Positions 1-6,583 are shown, counted from the stretch's first letter. The stretch is 7,747 nucleotides of DNA from an uncultured Clostridium sp. (GCA_947382445.1 CANCZH010000073.1:1-7747), one strand, 5' to 3'. The notes: generated by a model from the letters alone, not told the origin. Translations and numbers: made by a program.

Positions 1-2
1 AT

Positions 3-41
3 AAAAAGCCATTATACTAGACATCTTTCTAATACAATGAC
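3..41 (-). terminator. Rho-independent terminator of the tRNA-Gly unit
   Basis: Read on the minus strand, arms 29-41 and 8-20 form a 13-bp stem in which every position pairs, three of them as G-T wobbles. The loop is 8 bases (21-28). A run of five T (plus-strand A at 3-7) follows. It begins 9 bases beyond the encoded CCA of the tRNA, so the tRNA is probably transcribed alone. Confidence 0.8.
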
Positions 42-49
42 TTTTCTAA

Positions 50-123
<74 letters not shown>

Positions 124-142
124 ATGTCCTTAACAATTATAG

Positions 143-171
143 ATTATAATGTATGATTATTTCTTTGTCAA
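143..171 (-). promoter_or_regulatory. Consensus SigA promoter for tRNA-Gly
   Basis: Minus strand: -35 TTGACA (166-171), 17-base spacer, -10 TATAAT (143-148). Both hexamers match the vegetative consensus exactly. Transcription should start near 136, about 13 bases before the mature tRNA 5' end. Such strength fits a stable RNA gene. Confidence 0.9.
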
Positions 172-181
172 TACAAAATAT

Positions 182-231
182 AAAAAAATATGAAAAATGT
201 ACACAAATTTATTTTTTAATTTGTGTACATT
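182..231 (-). terminator. Terminator of the HECIH-protein gene
   Basis: A perfect 14-bp inverted repeat (196-209 and 218-231) surrounds an 8-base loop. Read on the minus strand it is followed by TTT-CAT-A and a run of seven T (plus-strand A at 182-188). It lies 53 bases beyond the stop codon at 284. In the plus direction no T run follows, so termination should act on minus-strand transcripts. The T run ends about 10 bases before the tRNA promoter. A dual role as an operator cannot be excluded because the stem is a clean palindrome. Confidence 0.7.
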
Positions 232-283
232 AAAGAATTTAAATATAATTTGTAATAATGCTTAATAGTATGGTATTAAAAAG

Positions 284-1390
284 TTATTGTTGTTCTCCAA
301 ATATAAAATCTTTAAGTGTTGCAAAAACTTCACGTATTTTTGCAAATTTTTTGGTAGTTGTTGCAATAGGTAAGTAATTACTATATTCTTTTGGAATATC
401 AATTACTTTTCCATATTTTATTATTTGATCTTTTTTGAAGTTTATATTATCTGATAATTTTTCACAAAATTGATTGAAATAGTTATAATTATCGGGTTGA
501 ATTAGCAAGCTATGAAAATCCTTTAAATTATTTTCAAGTTCTCTAAGATCATCAAATGTATTTGCTTCCATAAATTGTTTTTTAAAGCATGTGTCTATTA
601 TTTTATTTTGTATTTTTAAACAAGTATTCGTTATTGCTTTCTTTTTACTTTCTATTTGTAGTTGCAATAATTTAGATTTTTTCATTGAAGTATCTCTTGT
701 TTGCAATTTTTGTGACAATATACATAAATCAGTTTCAATATTCAATAATTTATCAAGTTGCATTTGTATTTCAAAAAAAGCATCATTATCTGATAAACTT
801 GTAAATGTTTTTTCAAACATTGGTGTTCCATATAATGTACTAAAATATAATGATTCATCTCCTGTAAAAAACATCATTTGACTAAGTAAAGCACATTCTA
901 ATGGATAAAACTCAGGACTTTCTGCTACGAAAGACATTCCATAATATGTAACTGAATCATAATTTACTGCTTCTGTTCTAGTAGCCATTAATTGTACTGC
1001 TGCTTCGTTTAATGCTAAACCAGTTGCTTTATTTAAATCATAAAGGCCTAATTTTATTAGTTTTCCTTTTGAATCTTTTGATTCTTGCAAATAGTGTATA
1101 CATTCATGAATTACAGGAATATTGGCTTGTGTTAAATCTAAATTTTCATTGAAATATATCGCATTATTTCCATATACATATTTTGCACTTGAACATAAAT
1201 CTTGCATTTGTGCAACATACATATCTAATCGTGATATTTGAATGAAAAGTTCACTTTGAGATAAGTGTAGCTCAGGAAATGATTTGCAAAGTTTATCTGA
1301 AATTATTGAAGCAATTTTATTTATTTGCAATGTATCTAATTTTCTTATGTTTTCTAAACCTTCTTTTCTTAATAATAAATTAATCCCCAT
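284..1390 (-). CDS. Uncharacterised cytoplasmic protein with zinc-metallopeptidase-like HECIH motif
   Basis: A 368-residue protein that I do not recognise as a named family. Residues 95-99 read HECIH, a match to the HExxH zinc-binding/catalytic motif, in the hydrophobic context VIHECIHYLQ. Thirty residues on, LNEAAVQ (E129) is well placed as a third zinc ligand, as in gluzincin peptidases. The C-terminal part (about 205-320) is rich in charged residues and Leu/Ile and is probably helical. There is no signal peptide or membrane segment, so it should act in the cytoplasm; substrate unknown. The start is ATG at 1388-1390 with AAGGAGA (plus 1395-1401) five bases upstream. It is divergent from the dockerin protease and ends in its own terminator. 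Metallopeptidase activity is inference from the motif; a non-catalytic zincin-like fold is possible. Confidence 0.85.
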   Translation of the reverse strand: MGINLLLRKEGLENIRKLDTLQINKIASIISDKLCKSFPELHLSQSELFIQISRLDMYVAQMQDLCSSAKYVYGNNAIYFNENLDLTQANIPVIHECIHYLQESKDSKGKLIKLGLYDLNKATGLALNEAAVQLMATRTEAVNYDSVTYYGMSFVAESPEFYPLECALLSQMMFFTGDESLYFSTLYGTPMFEKTFTSLSDNDAFFEIQMQLDKLLNIETDLCILSQKLQTRDTSMKKSKLLQLQIESKKKAITNTCLKIQNKIIDTCFKKQFMEANTFDDLRELENNLKDFHSLLIQPDNYNYFNQFCEKLSDNINFKKDQIIKYGKVIDIPKEYSNYLPIATTTKKFAKIREVFATLKDFIFGEQQ

Positions 1391-1429
1391 GTTTTCTCCT
1401 TAGAATTAGAGTTATTACTCTATATTAAC

Positions 1430-1435
1430 ATTATA
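1430..1435 (-). promoter_or_regulatory. Candidate -10 box for the HECIH-protein gene
   Basis: Minus strand TATAAT, 39 bases upstream of the ATG. No good -35 hexamer is found 16-18 bases further upstream, so this is a plausible but weak or activator-dependent promoter. Confidence 0.35.
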
Positions 1436-1476
1436 CTAGCTTTTTTAAATAAGAGATATAACAGTTTGTTTAAAGA

Positions 1477-1652
1477 AATATTACAAAAATATTACTATAC
1501 ACAACTGTGGCGTAAAATGTGGAATTCTCTAAGAAAAATTTAAAATGTAATATTTTTTGTAAAATAAAAGATATGATAAAAAAATATTTAACATATATTG
1601 TAGAAAAAGTGTATTTGCCCTAGTGTTTTTAGGCGTTTTTTGATGTAATATT
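1477..1652. repeat. Four copies of octamer GTAATATT in the divergent intergenic region
   Basis: The octamer occurs inverted at 1477-1484 and 1488-1495 (11 bases apart, about one helical turn) and direct at 1547-1554 and 1645-1652. The second and third copies extend into a longer near-perfect inverted repeat (1483-1495 against 1547-1560, one extra T). The copies lie between the two divergent genes and could be sites for a shared regulator. In such AT-rich DNA, chance is a serious alternative. Confidence 0.35.
1616..1641 (+). terminator. Weak terminator-like hairpin upstream of the protease gene
   Basis: GCC-TA (1617-1622, with C1620 bulged) can pair with TAGGC (1630-1634), and six T follow at 1636-1641. 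There is no plus-strand gene upstream for it to end. It might close a small RNA or act as a leader attenuator. The short bulged stem makes this tentative. Confidence 0.22.
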
Positions 1653-1665
1653 AGTTTTTTATAAC

Positions 1666-1693
1666 TTGCAAATTATAATTACATGACTAAAAT
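1666..1693 (+). promoter_or_regulatory. Candidate promoter of the dockerin protease gene
   Basis: TTGCAA (1666-1671), 16-base spacer, TAAAAT (1688-1693); each hexamer has a mismatch to consensus. It gives a leader of about 35 bases before the GTG start. A TATAAT at 1674-1679 is an alternative -10 but lacks a good -35. Both are weaker than the promoter of the downstream cohesin gene. Confidence 0.4.
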
Positions 1694-1736
1694 ATAGGTA
1701 TAAAAAGCTAAATGTAAGAGATAGGAGAGTTAACAC

Positions 1737-3707
1737 GTGAAAAGAAAACGATTACTTATTATATTTTTACTGATAATGATAATTTTAATGTCAACAAGTA
1801 AAAGTGTTTTTGCAGACACAATAGAAGAAATTGAATACAATGGGTCAGAGGACATAGTTATTCAAACAGATAATTCATTAGTGCCTTTTAATACTGTTTC
1901 TAGAAAAAACGAAAACTTCATTGTAAGTCAAATTAACAGTTTTTTTGGAAAAATAGGTGCTATATTTGATTCTACTTATAGAACTCAAGGGTTAAAAGTT
2001 AAGCAACAAGGCACTACTGGTGAATGTTGGGCTTTTGCATATACATCTGCATATGAGGCATATAACTTAATTAAAAATGGAATAACTGATATTTACTCAC
2101 CAAGACATATTGATTATTCTTGTAGTCAAAGTGTTACAGGTGCACCTGAATCAGCAAATTTATTTAATAGAGAAACTACTGAAAATGGTGGAAACTATTT
2201 TCTTGCTACTGCATATGCTGCTTCTGGAAAAGGTGTTGTTTTAGAAGATGAGATGCCTTTTAGTCAAGATGTATCTAAAAAAGAAAGTTATGAAGAACTT
2301 ATTAGTAAAAAGGCCAAGAAGCAATTAGATAAGAGCATTATGATAGATTCTATATATAAAATAAATAATGGTGAAAATATTATTTATTATTCAGATTCAT
2401 CATATCAAAATGAATTATCAGAAGCAGAAGTAGTTAATATAAGAAGTACTATTAAAGAACAAATTAAGAAAAATGGTAGTGTTGCAACTACAATATATGA
2501 AGAAACAGATTCACCAAATATTTGTGTAACAGATAATAAAAAAATAATAAATCATGCAGTACTTATTGTAGGTTGGGATGATGATTATCAAGCAGAAGGT
2601 TGGAAAAATAAAGGTGCATACATTGCTCTAAACTCATATGGTACAGAATTATTTGATAATGGATATATTTACATTTCTTATGATGATATTTGGGTAGAAA
2701 ATGGAATGGTAGGAATATGTAAAACATCTGAAGTTGATTTTGATAATGTATATGAATATGATCCATTTGGTGCAGTAAGTGCAGTATATTCGTCTGCTCT
2801 ATCAAATGAATCTATGGCTCCACAAAATCTTGAAGAAATATCAGCTATTAATATTTTTAAAAGAGATGCATCAAAATTAGAAGAATTGAAAGAAATTGGA
2901 GTTTCTTTATTTAGTTATCAAAAAGCAGAAGTATATTTTTCAGAAGATTTTGATGAAAAAACAGGATTACCAAAAAACTTCAAAAAGGTTGCTAACATGA
3001 CTGATACTTTAAGTCCTGGTTTTACAACAATACAGTTTGAATCACCTATAACTCTTACAAAAGATAAATTCGCTGTATGTGTTAGATTTGTTCAAGATAA
3101 TATAGAAAAAATAGCAACTGTTGCTATTGAAGGAAGAATGTCTAACAACAAATGGTGGGATAATGTTACTGGTAATGCAGGAGAATCATATTTTGTTGAT
3201 GTGTTTGATCCTAATGGAAATAATATATATTGGTCTTTATCTGCAAGAACAGGAGATGATACATATCATAGAAATGCATCTATAAAAGCATATACAAGTG
3301 ATGTTAAAGAAATAGAAATTTCTATAACAAGTTCTGAGTATAGTGTAAATAAAGATAAGAAAATGATTACGAGAGTGCCTGTATCAACAGATATTAATGA
3401 TTTTAAAAATAAAATTACTGTTAGCGTAGATTATAAAATTATTGACAAAAATGGAAATGAAATTAATGAAGGAATAATTAAAACAGGTTATAAAATTAAG
3501 GTTCAAAATGTTGAATACCAAATAGCTGTAATAGGAGATATAAGTGGAGATGGTTTACTTAATACACTTGACTTGGCTAGAATGAGATTTCATATAGGTG
3601 AAAAGCCAGGTTATGTTTTACAGGGAATATATTTAGAAGCAGCAGATATAAGTGGAAATGGAGAAGTTAATGTAGTAGATTTAGCTAGATTTAGGAGAGA
3701 TATATAA
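1737..3707 (+). CDS. Secreted papain-family (C1A) cysteine protease with lectin-like domain and C-terminal type I dockerin
   Basis: A 656-residue exported protease. Domains in order: signal peptide 1-26 (KRKR, hydrophobic core, cleavage after VFA); short pro-region; papain-like catalytic domain about 82-335; lectin-like domain of the kind found in clostridial C1 peptidases about 337-520 (starting VYEYDPFG); a small beta-type module about 523-592; type I dockerin about 597-656. Catalytic residues are visible: Q91 (oxyanion hole), C97 in GECWAF, H273 in NHAVLIVGW, N299 in ALNSYG (usually NSWG). The dockerin has two calcium loops 36 residues apart: D601/S603/D605/D612 and D637/S639/N641/D648. 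The start is GTG at 1737 with AGGAGAG seven bases upstream. The next gene encodes a cohesin, the expected dockerin partner, so the enzyme is probably displayed on the cell surface. Substrate unknown. Confidence 0.93.
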   Translation: MKRKRLLIIFLLIMIILMSTSKSVFADTIEEIEYNGSEDIVIQTDNSLVPFNTVSRKNENFIVSQINSFFGKIGAIFDSTYRTQGLKVKQQGTTGECWAFAYTSAYEAYNLIKNGITDIYSPRHIDYSCSQSVTGAPESANLFNRETTENGGNYFLATAYAASGKGVVLEDEMPFSQDVSKKESYEELISKKAKKQLDKSIMIDSIYKINNGENIIYYSDSSYQNELSEAEVVNIRSTIKEQIKKNGSVATTIYEETDSPNICVTDNKKIINHAVLIVGWDDDYQAEGWKNKGAYIALNSYGTELFDNGYIYISYDDIWVENGMVGICKTSEVDFDNVYEYDPFGAVSAVYSSALSNESMAPQNLEEISAINIFKRDASKLEELKEIGVSLFSYQKAEVYFSEDFDEKTGLPKNFKKVANMTDTLSPGFTTIQFESPITLTKDKFAVCVRFVQDNIEKIATVAIEGRMSNNKWWDNVTGNAGESYFVDVFDPNGNNIYWSLSARTGDDTYHRNASIKAYTSDVKEIEISITSSEYSVNKDKKMITRVPVSTDINDFKNKITVSVDYKIIDKNGNEINEGIIKTGYKIKVQNVEYQIAVIGDISGDGLLNTLDLARMRFHIGEKPGYVLQGIYLEAADISGNGEVNVVDLARFRRDI

Positions 3708-3726
3708 AAAAATCCAAAATATGGGG

Positions 3727-3755
3727 TTGACGTAATACGATAAGCAAGCTATAAT
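3727..3755 (+). promoter_or_regulatory. Strong SigA promoter of the cohesin gene
   Basis: TTGACG (3727-3732), 17-base spacer, TATAAT (3750-3755): 11 of 12 consensus positions. Transcription should start near 3762, directly before the AAAGGAG ribosome binding site (3765-3771), giving a leader of under 20 bases. No terminator is seen between the protease stop codon and this promoter, so read-through from the protease gene can add to expression. Confidence 0.8.
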
Positions 3756-3779
3756 ATAAAAGATAAAGGAGAATGATAC

Positions 3780-4583
3780 ATGAAAAAAATAGTAGTTTCA
3801 TTATTAATTGTTTTAATTTTGATATTTACTTTAAGTACTAACATTTTTGCAGCTGGCTCATTTTCAGCTAATTTAAAACCAAGTAGTACCAAAGTAAATA
3901 AAGGAGAAGAAGTAACAGTAACTTTTAAAATATCAGGGATTAATGTTGAGGGAGGAATTGCAGCAATTAAATCTACTTTAAGATTTGACTCAGATGTTTT
4001 AAGTTTAAGTAAAGATGATGTAAAAGGTTTAAATGATTGGACTGCAAGTTATACTGAAGAAAGCAAGAAATTAACTTTTGATAGAGTAAATGTTGTAACT
4101 TCAGATAGTGAGGTAGCAACTTTAAAATTTAAAGTAAATGATTCAACATCTGCTACAACAGCATCAATACAACTTGTACAAATTACAGCTGGAAATGCAG
4201 ACATAGATGAAGAAGTTAAAATATCTAATATTACAACAAATATTTCAATTAGTAAATCAGGTGGAACAACAACACCAACAACTTCACCAAGTAGCTCACC
4301 AAGCAATTCGCCAAGTAGTTCACCAAGTACAGTACCAACTATTTCACCAAGTAGTTCGCCAAGTACAGTGCCAACAAACTCACCAATAAATAACAATAAT
4401 AATACTAGTAATAAAACAATAATTCCAACATCAAATAATGGAAATGGCACAACAACAGCAAACAATCAAACAGGTATACCAAATGCAGGTTCTAACGATA
4501 ATTATGTATTACCTTTAATAGGAATTATAGCTGTACTAGGTGTAATATCTTTTATAAATTATAAACGTATAGATAATAAATAA
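3780..4583 (+). CDS. Surface-anchored single-cohesin protein (monovalent anchoring scaffoldin)
   Basis: A 267-residue exported protein. Signal peptide 1-24/25 (cleavage near NIFA-AG). Residues about 27-158 form one cohesin domain; it opens with the family pattern LKPSSTKVNKGEEVTVTFKI and continues through GGIAAIKSTLRFDSDVL, a central Trp (W87) and the VATLKFKV strand. Residues about 160-230 are a Thr/Ser/Pro then Asn-rich linker, typical of wall-spanning stalks. Residues 243-259 are a membrane segment followed by the basic tail YKRIDNK. IPNAG at 233-237 occupies the place of a sortase LPxTG motif but differs at two positions. Cohesins bind dockerins, and the preceding gene encodes a dockerin protease, so the likely role is to tether that protease, and perhaps other dockerin enzymes, to the envelope. 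ATG at 3780 has AAAGGAG eight bases upstream. Confidence 0.9.
   Translation: MKKIVVSLLIVLILIFTLSTNIFAAGSFSANLKPSSTKVNKGEEVTVTFKISGINVEGGIAAIKSTLRFDSDVLSLSKDDVKGLNDWTASYTEESKKLTFDRVNVVTSDSEVATLKFKVNDSTSATTASIQLVQITAGNADIDEEVKISNITTNISISKSGGTTTPTTSPSSSPSNSPSSSPSTVPTISPSSSPSTVPTNSPINNNNNTSNKTIIPTSNNGNGTTTANNQTGIPNAGSNDNYVLPLIGIIAVLGVISFINYKRIDNK
4314..4385 (+). repeat. Two tandem 36-base units encoding the Ser/Pro linker
   Basis: Units 4314-4349 and 4350-4385 encode SSSPSTVPTISP and SSSPSTVPTNSP (residues 179-190 and 191-202). The upstream SSSPSNSP stretch is a degenerate, shorter relative. Such in-frame repeats can change copy number and so alter the length of the cell-wall linker without disrupting the gene. 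Confidence 0.8.
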
Positions 4584-4602
4584 TTTTAAATTAAATGAAA
4601 AT

Positions 4603-4631
4603 GGCAACTCTTTAAGGAGTTGTCTTTTTTT
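4603..4631 (+). terminator. Terminator of the protease-cohesin unit
   Basis: GGCAACTC (4603-4610) pairs with GAGTTGTC (4617-4624), eight base pairs with one G-T. The loop has six bases and seven T follow (4625-4631). It lies 20 bases beyond the cohesin stop codon. Its 3' arm overlaps the -35 box of the next promoter. Confidence 0.9.
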
Positions 4632-4648
4632 GTTGTTTACTGTATAAT
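4620..4648 (+). promoter_or_regulatory. Promoter of the topoisomerase gene
   Basis: TTGTCT (4620-4625), 17-base spacer, TATAAT (4643-4648). The -35 box lies inside the 3' arm of the preceding terminator, so the two signals are packed together. Start near 4655, leader about 23 bases to the ATG at 4678. Confidence 0.6.
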
Positions 4649-4677
4649 CATACAAGAAAAAGTGAGGATGTTTGCAT

Positions 4678-4995
4678 ATGCCTAAAAAATTACTAATAAC
4701 AGAAAAACCTAGTGTTGCAATGGAGTTTGCAAAAGCACTAAAAATAAATACTACACGAAAAAATGGATATTTGGAATCTGATGAATGGATAATAACATGG
4801 TGTGTTGGTCATTTAGTAACAATGTCATATCCAGAAAAATATGATGAGAACTTAAAGAAGTGGAGATTGGAAACATTGCCATTTATTCCAAAAGAATGGA
4901 AGTACGAAATTATACCGCAGGTTGAAAATCAATTTAATATTATAAAAGGATTAATGCAAAGGGAAGATATTTCAGAAATTTATAATGCTCGGTGA
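4678..4995 (+). CDS. topB: Type IA DNA topoisomerase III, N-terminal Toprim fragment (frameshifted)
   Basis: A 105-residue fragment holding the first half of the Toprim domain. LLITEKPSVA (E9, the Toprim glutamate) and WCVGHLVTM are typical of topoisomerase III, as is the ETLPFIPKEWKYEII segment. The frame runs into TGA at 4993-4995 exactly where the DxxREGE metal-binding motif should begin. The motif continues in the +1 frame in the next entry, so both are parts of one gene. I chose ATG at 4678 over TTG at 4672 because GTGAGG (4662-4667) would be only four bases from the TTG and because proteins of this family commonly begin M-x-K-x-L. Alone, this fragment lacks the rest of the Toprim domain and the catalytic tyrosine and should be inactive. 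Confidence 0.85.
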   Translation: MPKKLLITEKPSVAMEFAKALKINTTRKNGYLESDEWIITWCVGHLVTMSYPEKYDENLKKWRLETLPFIPKEWKYEIIPQVENQFNIIKGLMQREDISEIYNAR

Positions 4996-6580
4996 CTCTG
5001 GGCGTGAAGGAGAATATATTCAAAGGCTTGTTTTTATGATGGCTAATCCTAATCCTAATGCAGAAATGAAAAGAGTATGGATAGATTCGCAAACAGAAGA
5101 AGAAATTTTAAAAGGAATTAGAGAAGCTAAAGATTTATCTGAATATGACAGTTTATCTGATTCTGCTTATTTAAGGGCTAAAGAGGATTATTTAATAGGT
5201 ATTAACTTCTCAAGGTTATTATCTATAATTTTTGGTAGAAGAGTGGCAAAACAGGTTAATGAAGAACATACTTCTATTTCTATTGGAAGAGTTATGACAT
5301 GTGTTCTTGGAATGGTAGTTTCAAGAGAAAGAGAAATACGTAATTTTGTTAAAACAAAATATTATAAGATATTAGGTGAATTTGGAAAAGAGGAGTTTTT
5401 TAAAGCTGAATGGAAGGCAACTGAGAGTTCTAAACTTTTTGAATCACCACTATTATATAATGAGACTGGATTTAAAAAAGAGGAGAATGCTAAAAAGTTT
5501 ATTGAGTCTTTAAATGGAAAAGAGGCAATTGTTGAAAGTGTAAAAAAATCAAAACAAAAAGAAAACCCACCATTATTGTTTAATTTGGCAGAAGTTCAAA
5601 ATGAATGTACAAAGAACTTTAAAATAAAGCCAGACGAAACTTTAGAGATTATTCAAGAATTATATGAAAAGAAACTAGTTACTTATCCTAGAACTGATGC
5701 TAGAGTGCTTTCAACAGCAATTGCTAAAGTTATTAAAAATAATTTGAATGGTTTGGCAAAAGGTTGCACAAATTCGGAAATACAAGAAATTTTGTCTAAG
5801 ATGTCTAGTGAAAAATATTCAACTAATTTGGAGAAAACTAAATATGTAAATGATTCTAAAATAACAGACCATTATGCTATAATTCCTACTGGGCAAGGAT
5901 TTGAAAATTATGAAAGTTTGTCAGATTTAAAGAAAAATGTATATATTTTAATTGTTAAAAGGTTTTTAAGCATTTTTTATCCACCAGCTGAATATAATAA
6001 GGTCGCAGTAACAGTTAAAATTGGAGAAGAAGAATTTTTTGCAAATGAGAAAATTTGTATAAATCGTGGTTATTTAGAAGTTCTTAAAGGTGAATCAGAG
6101 GAAAAAGAAAGCAATATAGAGTTATTAAATAATTTGAAAAAAGGAGAGAAACTTAATATAAATACTTTGGTGACAAAGGAAGCTGAGACTTCACCTCCAA
6201 CTCGATATAATTCAGGTTCAATGATTTTAGCAATGGAAAATGCAGGTAAACTTATCGAGGATGAGTCACTTCGAGAGCAAATAAAGGGTGCTGGAATTGG
6301 AACAAGTGCTACACGTGCAGAAATCATGAGAAAACTTGAACGAATAAGTTATATTGCAATTAATCCTAAAACACAGATTATTACTCCAACTGAAAAGGGA
6401 GAGGCTATATATGATGTTGTACTTACTTCTATGCCAGATATGCTAAATCCAGAACTTACTGCTAGTTGGGAAAAGGGATTAGACATGGTTGCAAAAAAGG
6501 AAATAGAGCCAGATGTGTTTATGGAAAAATTAGAAAAATATATACGTGGAAAGATTGGAAAACTTGTTATTCCAATGTAA
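4985..6580 (+). CDS. topB: Type IA DNA topoisomerase III, main part (frameshifted from N-terminal fragment)
   Basis: A 531-codon frame carrying the rest of topoisomerase III, which relaxes or decatenates DNA through a 5'-phosphotyrosine intermediate. It starts inside the Toprim motif (GDSGREGEYIQRL, residues 3-15). SISIGRVMTCVLGMVVSRE is near 97-115. The active-site region is KKLVTYPRTD with catalytic Y234; ITDHYAIIPT (293-302) and GAGIGTSATRAEIMRKL (435-451) are conserved family blocks. The protein ends at GKLVIPM without the C-terminal cysteine zinc-ribbon domain many relatives carry. No other frame disruption is seen. The ATG at 4985 has no ribosome binding site but overlaps the upstream stop by 11 bases, so coupled reinitiation is conceivable. 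Joined, the two parts make about 633 residues. Confidence 0.9.
   Translation: MLGDSGREGEYIQRLVFMMANPNPNAEMKRVWIDSQTEEEILKGIREAKDLSEYDSLSDSAYLRAKEDYLIGINFSRLLSIIFGRRVAKQVNEEHTSISIGRVMTCVLGMVVSREREIRNFVKTKYYKILGEFGKEEFFKAEWKATESSKLFESPLLYNETGFKKEENAKKFIESLNGKEAIVESVKKSKQKENPPLLFNLAEVQNECTKNFKIKPDETLEIIQELYEKKLVTYPRTDARVLSTAIAKVIKNNLNGLAKGCTNSEIQEILSKMSSEKYSTNLEKTKYVNDSKITDHYAIIPTGQGFENYESLSDLKKNVYILIVKRFLSIFYPPAEYNKVAVTVKIGEEEFFANEKICINRGYLEVLKGESEEKESNIELLNNLKKGEKLNINTLVTKEAETSPPTRYNSGSMILAMENAGKLIEDESLREQIKGAGIGTSATRAEIMRKLERISYIAINPKTQIITPTEKGEAIYDVVLTSMPDMLNPELTASWEKGLDMVAKKEIEPDVFMEKLEKYIRGKIGKLVIPM
4987..4995 (+). other. Frameshift site within the topB Toprim motif
   Basis: The upstream frame reads N-A-R-stop (AAT GCT CGG TGA). 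Dropping one base, most simply C4990, gives N-A-G-D-S-G-R-E-G-E, which restores the topoisomerase III motif (compare AGDPDREGQ in E. coli TopB). Removing a G or T at 4991-4993 would also restore frame, giving N-A-R-D. The shift could be a mutation, a sequence error or recoding. CGG is a rare-type codon in such AT-rich DNA, and TGA-C is a poor stop context. Confidence 0.85.
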
Positions 6581-6583
6581 TGT

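Noticed and set aside
591..881. Plus-strand frame with hydrophobic, cysteine-rich start
   Set aside because: Antisense to the HECIH-protein gene; low-complexity Phe/Leu/Ser composition from AT-rich antisense, no ribosome binding site.
1391..1736. Possible riboswitch or T-box upstream of the protease
   Set aside because: No conserved riboswitch or T-box core and no strong structured leader was recognised; only a weak hairpin is present.
2563..2805. Minus-strand frame rich in His, Gln and Tyr
   Set aside because: Antisense shadow of the protease catalytic domain.
4207..4389. Plus-strand frame rich in Gln, His and Val
   Set aside because: Alternative frame of the same linker repeats, inside the cohesin gene.
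4049..4465. Minus-strand open frame with a repeated LGE(L/I)LGE pattern
   Set aside because: It is the reverse complement of the Ser/Pro linker repeats of the cohesin gene; it has no ribosome binding site, and the sense protein has a clear domain order.
4672..4677. TTG start for the topoisomerase fragment
   Set aside because: Only four bases from the ribosome binding site; the ATG two codons later fits better.
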